The translations under genes and the position numbers were made by a program. The notes beneath the pieces were generated by a model. The model searched no databases. It was not told the DNA's origin and worked only from the letters and a program-made list of their open reading frames with translations. From Acidobacteriota bacterium (GTDB taxonomy: Bacteria; Acidobacteriota; Thermoanaerobaculia; Multivoradales; UBA5704): a DNA stretch of 7,432 nucleotides. The stretch is from positions 1 to 7,432 of the forward strand of contig QHVW01000385.1 in NCBI GenBank assembly GCA_003223675.1, written 5' to 3'. Position 1 is the first letter of the stretch. Each line of letters begins with the position of its first letter. Shown here one piece after another: positions 1 through 6,442 of the stretch.

Positions 1-348
1 GGCGTTGAAGCGGTCCTCGTCCGGCACCTGCGAGTCCTCGTTGCGGATGTAGTGGGGCAGCGCGCGCCACCACGCGCGGTCCTGGTCCGTGAAGCGCATC
101 TGTCCGGCCCAGAGGCCGAACATCCAGAGCACCCCCAGGAAGAAGATCACGCCGACCCAGGGGTGCAACTCGCGGGAGATCGTGGGGCCGCCAAAGATCA
201 AAGTGATCCAGAACAGCCAGGGGCTCCAGAAGGCGAGGCCCGTGAGCAGGAGGTAGACGTAGGAGAACCCCGCCACCCAGTGCACGAGGCGCTCGCGGAA
301 GTTGTAGCGCAGGACCCGGTCGTTCGGCAGCAGATAGGACTGGCTCAT
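1..348 (-). CDS. fdnI: Formate dehydrogenase gamma subunit (cytochrome b556), C-terminally truncated by window edge
   Basis: This is the membrane cytochrome b subunit of a respiratory formate dehydrogenase. It would take electrons from the beta subunit through b hemes and reduce quinone. The 116 visible residues, starting MSQSYLLPND, resemble the N-terminal half of E. coli FdnI/FdoI (about 210 residues). The first transmembrane helix spans about residues 22-41 and carries His23 in an LVHW context. A second helix at about 62-82 begins with His62 in an LHPW context. These correspond to the two N-terminal heme-ligand histidines of the family. The frame is open to base 1, so the remaining helices and C-terminal heme ligands lie outside the window. 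The ATG overlaps the TGA of the beta gene by four bases (ATGA), which suggests translational coupling. An AAGGA-type ribosome site lies just upstream inside the beta gene. The family call is firm; choosing fdnI over fdoI is arbitrary. Confidence 0.9.
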   Translation of the reverse strand, partial: MSQSYLLPNDRVLRYNFRERLVHWVAGFSYVYLLLTGLAFWSPWLFWITLIFGGPTISRELHPWVGVIFFLGVLWMFGLWAGQMRFTDQDRAWWRALPHYIRNEDSQVPDEDRFNA

Positions 349-1241
349 GGCTCTTTTCCTTCCCGGGGCTCTTCCTTCCCCTCCTCGACGATCTTCGGAC
401 CGAATCGCAGATAGTGGACGAAGACGCCGATCAGGCCGCCGGCCATCGCGAGATTGCCGATCCACTTGAGCGGCCGCTTCCACAGCCAGACCGTCCACGG
501 GACGTGCGGGTTGCTCGGCAGGCCGCCGTAGGCCTCCGGATTGGTCGCGTCGTGCAGCACGTAGAGCACGTGGGTGCCCTTGACGCCCGCGGGGTCGTAC
601 ACCCCGGCGTGCGCGAAGCCCGAGACGTCGCGGAGCTGTTTCGCGCGGCTCTCCCCCAGCTCCTTCATCTCCTCCTTGGTGCCGAAATGCAGGCAGCCGG
701 TGGGGCACGCCTTGATGCAGGCGGGCTCCAGGCCTTCGCTCACGCGGTCCGAGCAGAGCGTGCACTTGAACACCTTGCGCGAGGTCGGGCTGAATTTCGG
801 GATGTTGAACGGACAGCCCGTAATGCAATAGCCGCAGCCGATGCACGCGTCCTGATTGAAGTCGACGATGCCGTTGGCGTACTGCACGATGGCGCCGTCG
901 GCCGGGCAGGCGATCAGGCAGCCCGGCTCCTCGCAGTGCATGCACTGGTCCTTGCGCATGAGCAGCATCATGTTGCCGCCCTCGGTCTCGTGCTCGTTGA
1001 AACGGATCAGGTTCCAGTAGTTCCACGCCGTGTCCGGCATGGTCTGGTAACTGTTCTGGAACTCCGTGTCGCTGAACGAGAGGCCGTTCCATTCCAAACA
1101 GGCCACCTCGCACGCCTTGCAGCCGATGCAGGTGGTGGTGTCGATCAGCTTGGCGACCTCGAGGTCCCGCTTGAGGCCGACGGCTGGAGTGGGACCCGGA
1201 TGGGCCGAGATCCTGACGATTTCCAGATTGGCTTGGCTCAT
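345..1241 (-). CDS. fdnH: Formate dehydrogenase beta subunit, four [4Fe-4S] ferredoxin with C-terminal membrane anchor
   Basis: This is the electron-transfer subunit of a respiratory formate dehydrogenase, linking the catalytic alpha subunit to the cytochrome b gamma subunit. The 298 residues match the roughly 294 of E. coli FdnH. Four cysteine motifs are visible: C38/C41/C44/C48, C100/C103/C108/C112, C133/C136/C139/C143 and C160/C163/C175/C179. The last has the long CX2CX11CX3C spacing typical of this family. Together they would hold four [4Fe-4S] clusters. A hydrophobic helix at about residues 260-280, after a basic WKRPLKW stretch, matches the single membrane anchor of FdnH. The tail is charged (EEGKEEPREGKEP). 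There is no signal peptide, as expected for a subunit co-exported with the Tat-bearing alpha subunit. The start lies 9 bases after the alpha stop, with a G-rich ribosome site overlapping that stop. The stop overlaps the gamma start by four bases. Confidence 0.95.
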   Translation of the reverse strand: MSQANLEIVRISAHPGPTPAVGLKRDLEVAKLIDTTTCIGCKACEVACLEWNGLSFSDTEFQNSYQTMPDTAWNYWNLIRFNEHETEGGNMMLLMRKDQCMHCEEPGCLIACPADGAIVQYANGIVDFNQDACIGCGYCITGCPFNIPKFSPTSRKVFKCTLCSDRVSEGLEPACIKACPTGCLHFGTKEEMKELGESRAKQLRDVSGFAHAGVYDPAGVKGTHVLYVLHDATNPEAYGGLPSNPHVPWTVWLWKRPLKWIGNLAMAGGLIGVFVHYLRFGPKIVEEGKEEPREGKEP

Positions 1242-1250
1242 GCGGTCCCC

Positions 1251-4200
1251 CTAGGCTTTCTCGACCTTGACCAGGAAGCCCTTGAACTCGGGTGTGTAGG
1301 CGTTGGGATCGAAGACAGTCGGCGACAGCCCGTTGACCAGCGTTCTTGCGTTCCTCTCCCTGTCCTCCTGAATGCCGCGGAAGCCCTGATGGATCGGGAT
1401 GCCGATCTGATAGATCTTCTTGCCGTCGATCGTCATCGGCTTGATGCGTTTGGTGACGAACGCCTTGGCGAGGTAGTGGTTGCGGATGCTCGACACCTTC
1501 ACCATGTCGCCGCCCTTGATGCCCAGCGACTCCGCCAGCTCGACCGGCATCTCCACCCACGGCTCGGGGATGAGCTGCACGTTCATCGGATTGTTCTTGG
1601 TCCAGTAGTGGTAGTGCTCGGTCAGCCGGTAGGTGGTGCAGATGATGTTGAACTCGCCGCCGGTCTTGGCGTACTTGTCCGCCTCGGTGGTGAACTTCTT
1701 GACCACCGGATTGTTCTGCTGCTGCGGATGGAAAGCGTTCTGCACCGGGCTCTCGATCGGCTCATAGTGCTCCGGGAACGGGCCGTCCGCGAAGAAGGCC
1801 AGCGGCGCGAAGAGACGGCCCACCCCCTCGGCGTTCATGATGAACGGTCCCATGTGCTCCTGCGGGGGAGAGTCCGCCTTGAAGTCGGGGACGTCGTTGC
1901 CCACCCATTTCTGGGCCGCCTCGCTCCACCAGACCTGCCGCCGCTCGGGGTCCCACGGCTTGCCGGCGGGATCGCAGGAGGCGCGGTTGTACATCACGCG
2001 GCGGTTGACCGGCCAGGACCAGGCCCAATTCTGATAGATGCCAAGGCCCGACGGGTCCTCCGTCCCCCGGCGCGCCATCTGGTTGCCCGCCTCGGTCCAC
2101 GAGCCGCAATAGAGCCAGTTGCCGCAGGAGGTGGTGCCGTCGTCCTTGAGCCAGGCGAAGCCGGGGAGCTGCTGGCCCGCCTTGATCTGCTGCTGCGTCT
2201 TCGGGTCCTCCAGATCGGCCAGCGCCTTGCCGTTGACCTCCTTGGCGATCTCCGAGAGCGACGGATGCCGCGGATCGATATAGGGCCAGGTGAGATTCAG
2301 GATGGGATCGGGGAACTTCCCGCCCTCCTTCTTGTACAGGTCCCGCACCCGGAGGAAGATCTGCGCGATGATGTCCTGGTCCAGCCGGGCCTGCCCGGGC
2401 GGCGGCAGCGCCACGTTCTTCCACTGCAGCCAGCGGGACGAGTTGGTCATCGAGCCGTCCTTCTCCGCGAACCCCGCGCAGGGGAGGCGGTAGACGGTCG
2501 TGTTGATCGCCTTCATGTCCTCCGGCTTGGTGCCGGGCGCCTTCCAGAACTCGCTCGTCTCGTCCGGATAGATCTCGCCGACCACCAGCCAGTCGGCCTT
2601 CTTCAGCGCGTCGATGTTCTTCTGCGAATCGGGTCCGATCGCCACGCCGTTCATGCCGAAGGCGAACATCCCCTTGACCTTGCCGCGGTACATGTTGTCC
2701 CAGATCTGGGTCCACGAGTAGTTGCGGTCCACCTTCGGCAGGTAGTTGAAGGCCCAGTCGTTCTCCTGCTTCGCGGCGTCGCCGTACAGCGCCTTGAGCA
2801 GGGAGACGGCGAACTTGGGGGTGTTCGACCAGTAGTTGTACGACGCCCATTCACCCGGCTTCGAGGCGGTCGGCGTGGTGCGCTTGGCGTAGGCCGCGAA
2901 GTCGGTGTCCGCGGGGGCGGGCACCTTCAGATAGCCCGGCAGGTTGTCGTAGATGCCGGCCATGTCGGTGGCGCCCTGGATGTTCGAATGCCCGCGCAGG
3001 GCGTTCACCCCGCCGCCGGCGCGGCCGACGTTCCCCAGCAGAAGCTGCAGCATGGCCGCCGTGCGGATGATCTGCGAGCCGAAGGTGTGCTGGGTCCAGC
3101 CGACCGCGTAGATGATCGTGGCGACTTTCTTCATGTCGCCGTCCTTGCGGACGGAGGTGAAGAGATCGGCGGCCTTCAGGAACTGGTCCTTGGGGATGCC
3201 GGTGACCTTCTCGACCATCTCCGGCGTGTAGCGCGAATATTGCCGCTTGAGCAGTTGGAAGACGCAGCGCGGATGTTGCAGCGACAGATCGTAGGCGACG
3301 TTCGGCGGCAGCGTGGGAGGCGGCGCGCCCGCGCTCCCCTTGCCGGCGACCACGGCCGCGGTGGGATAGAAACCTTTCGGAGCCTCTCCCCCGCCGCCCG
3401 CGCCCGTCGAGCCGGGGGAGGACGCGGTGTGCGTGGGCGAGCCGGCCGACCCGGCTCCCGCGCCGCCTGCGGCGGGCTTGGCCGCCGGAGCTCCCGCCGG
3501 AGCAGGCTGAGATGCCGGAGCCGCCGCCGGGGCCGCGGAGGCCGCCGCCGCTTTGCCGGTGAGGTTTCCCCCCTCCTCGTAGTTCCAGGTCGACTTGTCG
3601 TAGACCTGCGTCTGAGGGTTGAAGCCCGAATAGAGCCCGTCTTCCGGCAGCTTGAAGCCCTCCTTCACGATGAAGGCGGCGTTCGTGTAGTTGACCAGGT
3701 AGTCATGCGCCAGCCGGTTGTTGGCGATCGCGTAGTTGATCATGCCGCCGAGGAAGGCGATGTCCGAGGCGGCGCGGATCTGGAGGAACATGTCGGCGGT
3801 GGCCGCCGTGCGGGTGAACCGCGGGTCCACCACGATCATCTTGGCGTTGCGGTTGCGCTTGGCCTCGATGGCCCATTTGAAGCCGCAGGGGTGGTTCTCC
3901 GCGGGATTCCCACCCATGATCAACATCATGTCGGTGTTCTTGATATCCGTGTAGCCATTGGTCATGGCCCCACGTCCGAACGATGGTCCCAAACTTGAGA
4001 CCGTGGGGCCGTGTCAGACCCGGGCCTGGTTCTCCAGATAACAGAGCCCCAGGCTGCGCATGGTCTTGACGACCAGGAAGTTGAATTCGTTGGTGTCCGT
4101 GCAGCCGCCGGTGAAGGCGATCCCCTCGCAGCGGTTGGCCATCTTTCCCTGGGCGTCCGTCTCCACGAACGTGGCGTCGCGGGTGGTCTTCACCTTGCGG

Positions 4201-4595
4201 GCGATCTCGTCGAGGGCGGTGTCCCAGGAGATGTCCTCCCAGTGATCCGAGCCGGGGCGGCGGACCTGCGGCTTGGTGAGGCGCCGCGAATTGAGGATGT
4301 CCTGGTGGAGCGACGCGCCCTTCGGGCAGAGCGTCCCGCGGTTGATCGGGGCGTCCGGGTCCCCTTCGACGTGGACCACCTGCGGGGTGACGTTCTTCGC
4401 CTTGTCGCCGAGCGTGTAGATGATCACGCCGCAGCTCACGGAGCAGTACGGGCAGATCGAGCGCGTCTCGGTGGCGCGCGCGATCTTCAGCTCGCGCATC
4501 TGGGCGTAGGCGGGGGCTAGGTCGAAACCCAAGACCGTGACGCCCGCACCTCCAACCGCTCCGATTTTCAGGAAGTCCCTACGGGAGAGATTCAT
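1251..4595 (-). CDS. fdnG: Formate dehydrogenase alpha (catalytic) subunit, selenocysteine-containing, Mo/W-bis-MGD
   Basis: This subunit oxidises formate to CO2 at a molybdenum or tungsten bis-MGD centre, facing the periplasm. The reading frame is continuous if the TGA at 4016-4014 is read as selenocysteine, giving 1114 residues with Sec194 (E. coli FdnG: about 1015 residues, Sec196). The context NQARV-U-HGPTV matches FdnG, and a SECIS-like hairpin follows. In order it shows a Tat signal (SRRDFLK, residues 4-10, likely cleavage after AYA at 29-31) and a [4Fe-4S] motif of C48, C51, C55 and C90, with Lys92 in CPKG. Next come Sec194-His195 and the molybdopterin oxidoreductase domain. A C-terminal dinucleotide-binding domain covers about 987-1114 (from TTYRLTEHYHYW to the end). 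The ATG at 4595 is chosen because GAGGAGG lies 8 bases upstream and the Tat motif follows at once. An Ala/Pro/Gly-rich insert at about 348-431 explains most of the extra length. The beta gene follows after 9 bases. Family call is very secure. Confidence 0.95.
3303..3554 (-). other. Low-complexity Ala/Pro/Gly-rich insert within the alpha subunit
   Basis: About 84 residues (roughly 348-431 of the alpha subunit) consist largely of Ala, Pro, Gly and Ser, with runs such as AAAASAAPAAAPASQPAP and GSTGAGGGGEAPKG. The insert lies between YDKSTWNYEEGGNLT and the conserved HPRCVFQLLKRQYSRYTP block. In E. coli FdnG, as I recall it, a segment of only about 15-20 residues joins these blocks. Reading frame is kept on both sides, with no stops or frameshift. 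It looks like a flexible, disordered surface linker. The conserved catalytic sequence resumes immediately after it. Confidence 0.75.
3966..4016 (-). promoter_or_regulatory. Selenocysteine UGA codon and bacterial SECIS-like mRNA hairpin
   Basis: The in-frame TGA is at 4016-4014. Eleven bases later, the same spacing as in E. coli fdhF, an upper hairpin begins: GGTCTC (4002-3997) pairs with GGGACC (3990-3985), including one G-U pair, around the loop AAGTTT. The loop holds the GU dinucleotide (3994-3993) expected for SelB recognition. An outer stem is also possible: GGCCCCACG (4010-4002) is perfectly complementary to CGTGGGGCC (3974-3966), nine pairs enclosing the inner hairpin. The two stems share base 4002. 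Known biology: SelB with Sec-tRNA binds such a hairpin just downstream of the UGA to direct selenocysteine insertion. The pairing is read directly from the sequence; its function is inferred from position and from the homologous Sec site. Confidence 0.85.
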
Positions 4596-4603
4596 CAGGC
4601 CAA

Positions 4604-4610
4604 CCTCCTC
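4604..4610 (-). promoter_or_regulatory. Ribosome binding site of the alpha subunit gene
   Basis: GAGGAGG on the minus strand lies 8 bases before the ATG at 4595. It decides the start in favour of the methionine directly preceding the Tat signal NLSRRDFLK, over an in-frame ATG 96 bases further upstream (4691). Confidence 0.8.
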
Positions 4611-4758
4611 GACGCGCCGCGGCGTCACCGAATACGAGGTGGATCTGGCCGTGCGGCCCGCGCCGGTCGGGGGGCCGATCAGAGACCGCACGGGGGCGGG
4701 CTCAGCGAAGGCTCCAGGCCGGGCCTTCGGGGGGTCCGCTGGAAAGAGCTAGTTGGCC

Positions 4759-4787
4759 TATGTACCACAGAGGGGAAGCGTTTACAA
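4759..4787 (-). promoter_or_regulatory. Weak sigma-70-type promoter candidate for the formate dehydrogenase operon
   Basis: On the minus strand, TTGTAA (4787-4782) and TACATA (4764-4759) are separated by 17 bases. They match the -35 consensus at 4 of 6 positions and the -10 at only 3 of 6. The location fits: upstream of the alpha gene, in the only AT-richer patch of the gap. The leader would be about 150 bases. The palindrome TGAC-GT-GTCA lies just upstream of the -35, where an activator might bind. This is a guess from position and weak similarity. Confidence 0.2.
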
Positions 4788-4810
4788 GATGATTGACGTG
4801 TCAGGTACCG

Positions 4811-4836
4811 GCCAAGAGGCGCCTTTGCCTCTCGGC
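4811..4836. repeat. Hairpin in the intergenic region
   Basis: GCCAAGAGGC (4811-4820) and GCCTCTCGGC (4827-4836) can pair over ten positions with one A/C mismatch around the loop GCCTTT. No run of T follows on either strand, so it is not a standard intrinsic terminator. Its role is unknown. Confidence 0.4.
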
Positions 4837-4845
4837 GTCCTGCCC

Positions 4846-4892
4846 TCCGAGGCCTCACCCCCTAGCCCCCTCTCCACGGAGTGGAGAGGGGG
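4846..4892 (+). repeat. Hairpin-forming intergenic repeat, copy 1
   Basis: The core is a perfect 12-bp stem: CCCCCTCTCCAC (4866-4877) pairs with GTGGAGAGGGGG (4881-4892) around a GGA loop. The left flank CTCCGAGGCCTCACCCC is also shared with the second copy in inverse orientation. This resembles the widespread GC-rich repeats of the CCTCACCC...CCCTCTCC...GGAGAGGG type, which sit between genes in many high-GC genomes and often create false frames translating to PSPRSGEG-like peptides. Its function is unknown. Confidence 0.7.
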
Positions 4893-4944
4893 AACCTGTC
4901 TTCAACACCCTGCCGAGCTCAACAATACCTTCCTACACGGGCCC

Positions 4945-4990
4945 TCCCTCTCCACGAAGTGGAGAGGGACCGAGGGTGAGGCTTCGAAGG
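4945..4990 (-). repeat. Hairpin-forming intergenic repeat, copy 2 (inverted relative to copy 1)
   Basis: The core is an 11-bp stem: TCCCTCTCCAC (4945-4955) pairs with GTGGAGAGGGA (4959-4969) around a GAA loop. On the minus strand the flank reads CTTCGAAGCCTCACCC, matching the CTCCGAGGCCTCACCC flank of copy 1. The copy begins about 35 bases after the DUF1501 stop codon and could stabilise or end that transcript. No T-run follows the stem, so it is not a canonical terminator. Confidence 0.65.
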
Positions 4991-5024
4991 GCTGGCCGCC
5001 CCGAGGGCACGACGCTGATTACGC

Positions 5025-6428
5025 CTACCCCATAAACCCCAAATCCGGCGTCCCAAACCGCCCCAGATTCGGCAGCACCACCGGCAGATCGCTCTGCGCC
5101 ACCCCGAACCACCGCGCCAGGGTCGCCGCGTACTCGTCCACCGAGGTGGTGGGGATCCAGCGGCCGTCGCCGGCGTCGTTGGGGCCGTTGAGGGCCAGGG
5201 TGGGGAGCTGGCCGTAGATCCGGCCCCCCTTCACGGCGCCGCCGATCACGAAGTGGTGGTTCCCCCAGCCGTGGTCCGAGCCGTCGCCGTTGGAGATGAA
5301 GGTGCGGCCGAAGTCCGAGGCCGTGAAGGTGGTCACCGAATCGGCCACCTTCAGCTCGGTCATGGCGGCGTCGAAGGCGGTGACGGCGGCGTCCAGATCG
5401 GCCAGCAGGTCGGCCTGCGTGCCCTCCAGCGGGGTCGCCCCCACCTGGCCACCGTGGGTGTCGAATCCCTGGGCGGCGCAGAAGAAGACCTGCCGGCGCA
5501 GCCCCAGGGCCTCGCGCACCGAGATGAGCTGCGCCACCATCTTGAGCTGGCTCGCGAGGTCGCTGTCCGGGAACTGTGTGGTGAGCGTGGGCGCCTTGGA
5601 CAGCGTGCCCGCGAGCAGCTCCTGATTGGCGATCGCCCGCTGGAAGATGCCGCTGTAGCCGCGCTCGAAGAGGTGGTTGTAGGTGCGCGCGAGCAGGCTC
5701 CGGATGGCGTTCGAGGAGGGATTCGACCCCTGGTCCGCGGGGACGTAGGAGGTCAGCCCCACCGGCCCGTCCGGCGACACCTGATACTGGGTGACCACGT
5801 TGCCGACCTGGAAGGTGTTGGTGCCCGCGACCGAGATCGACATCGAGATCCGTGCGTTCTCGTTGAGCGAGCGCAGCAGGTCGGCCGTGCGGCCCCCCCA
5901 GCCGGTCTTCGCCGGCTGATCGGGCAGCGAGGTCTGCCAGTGCACCGTCTGGTCGCTGTGCGAGAAGAGCTGCGGCGGCACCGCCACGCTGTGGTTGAGG
6001 TACTCGTCGCGGCTGAGCGGCGCCACCAGCGGCCCCACGTTGCCCACCAGGGCGGTCCGGCCGGCGTTGAACAGGCCCTGAATCCCCTTGAGGCTGGGAT
6101 GGAGCCCCCACTGCCGCGAGTCCCCCGGAGTGGCGCTAAGCAGATTCAGCGACAGCAGCGAGCTCTGCGGCAGGGCCAGGCCGGAGCGGGTGGACGCGTA
6201 CTGCGCGTAGTCCCCGGCTCCGGTCGGCACCACCACGTTGTTGCCGTCGTTGCCGCCGTAGAGAAAAATGCAGACCAGGGACTTGGAATCGGCCAGCGTC
6301 GCGGCGGCGGCGATGCGCTGGAGATCGAAGATGGTGTGGCCCAGAGCGGTCATGCCCACCGCGGCGCAGGCGGTGCGGCCCAGAAACTGGCGGCGGGTCG
6401 TGCCTTGCGTGCCTCGATTATTGCTCAT
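5025..6428 (-). CDS. DUF1501 family protein, Tat-exported
   Basis: This 467-residue protein belongs to the DUF1501 family, related to the alkaline phosphatase/sulfatase fold, whose members lack a settled reaction. The N-terminus carries a twin-arginine signal (TRRQFLGR, residues 11-18), a hydrophobic stretch, and a likely cleavage near the AAAATLA segment at about 40-46, so it is exported folded. Family motifs in order are LYGGNDGNN (56-64), SHSDQ (156-160), GFDTHGGQ (321-328), SDFGRT (371-376) and DHGWGNHHFVIGG (385-397). The Asp and His residues in the last three are plausible metal ligands by analogy with the superfamily. Length is normal and the gene looks intact. The start is well supported: AGGAGGAG lies 6 bases upstream of the ATG, overlapping the stop of the DUF1800 gene. 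The two genes are typically found together and are probably cotranscribed. Substrate unknown. Confidence 0.9.
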   Translation of the reverse strand: MSNNRGTQGTTRRQFLGRTACAAVGMTALGHTIFDLQRIAAAATLADSKSLVCIFLYGGNDGNNVVVPTGAGDYAQYASTRSGLALPQSSLLSLNLLSATPGDSRQWGLHPSLKGIQGLFNAGRTALVGNVGPLVAPLSRDEYLNHSVAVPPQLFSHSDQTVHWQTSLPDQPAKTGWGGRTADLLRSLNENARISMSISVAGTNTFQVGNVVTQYQVSPDGPVGLTSYVPADQGSNPSSNAIRSLLARTYNHLFERGYSGIFQRAIANQELLAGTLSKAPTLTTQFPDSDLASQLKMVAQLISVREALGLRRQVFFCAAQGFDTHGGQVGATPLEGTQADLLADLDAAVTAFDAAMTELKVADSVTTFTASDFGRTFISNGDGSDHGWGNHHFVIGGAVKGGRIYGQLPTLALNGPNDAGDGRWIPTTSVDEYAATLARWFGVAQSDLPVVLPNLGRFGTPDLGFMG

Positions 6429-6434
6429 TGCAGT

Positions 6435-6442
6435 CTCCTCCT
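6435..6442 (-). promoter_or_regulatory. Ribosome binding site of the DUF1501 gene
   Basis: AGGAGGAG on the minus strand, 6 bases before the ATG at 6428, overlaps the TAG stop of the upstream gene. This near-perfect site in a 12-base gap fixes the start and suggests coupled translation of the pair. Confidence 0.75.

Larger units (their letters stand above)
4596..5024. other. Intergenic region between DUF1501 gene and formate dehydrogenase operon
   Basis: These 429 bases hold no convincing gene. From right to left (the direction of transcription) they contain two hairpin repeats in opposite orientation (4990-4945 and 4892-4846), a third hairpin (4836-4811), a short imperfect palindrome TGAC-GT-GTCA (4794-4803), a weak promoter candidate (4787-4759), a GC-rich leader, and the alpha-gene ribosome site. 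The short frames here on the plus strand run through the repeats and lack any family resemblance. The region probably carries the promoter and control sites of the dehydrogenase operon. No match to the FNR consensus TTGAT-N4-ATCAA or a clear sigma-54 -24/-12 element was seen. Confidence 0.6.

Noticed and set aside
1762..2850. Minus-strand frame of 362 codons inside the alpha gene
   Set aside because: It is an out-of-frame shadow of fdnG, with Arg/Gly/Ala-rich low-complexity translation and no family resemblance.
414..3998. Very long open frame (1194 codons) on the plus strand, antisense to the dehydrogenase genes
   Set aside because: It mirrors the alpha and beta genes, whose GC-rich codons suppress stops on the opposite strand. 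Its translation is Arg/Val/Leu/Asp-rich with no recognisable domain, and it runs across the gap between two real genes.
4014..4016. Reading the TGA as a nonsense mutation that makes the alpha gene a pseudogene
   Set aside because: The codon falls exactly at the family's selenocysteine position, a SECIS-like hairpin follows at the canonical distance, and the frame is intact and conserved on both sides.
4596..4691. Alternative upstream start for the alpha subunit at 4691
   Set aside because: It would place 32 unrelated residues ahead of the Tat motif. The ATG at 4595 has a strong ribosome site and puts the twin arginines at residues 5-6, as in the family.
4945..4969. Intrinsic terminator of the DUF1800-DUF1501 unit
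   Set aside because: The hairpin is strong, but no T-run follows on the minus strand and the stem belongs to a repeat present twice, so a standard terminator cannot be claimed.
4753..5217. Short plus-strand frames at 4753-5217 and 4793-5035
   Set aside because: They run through the intergenic hairpin repeats and give the PSPRSGEG-like peptides typical of such repeats. The longer one also overlaps the DUF1501 gene antisense.
4933..6111. Minus-strand frame of 392 codons overlapping the DUF1501 gene
   Set aside because: It is a frame-shifted shadow of a gene with clear family motifs. Its translation is Arg/Gly/Pro-rich, and its end is formed by the intergenic repeat.
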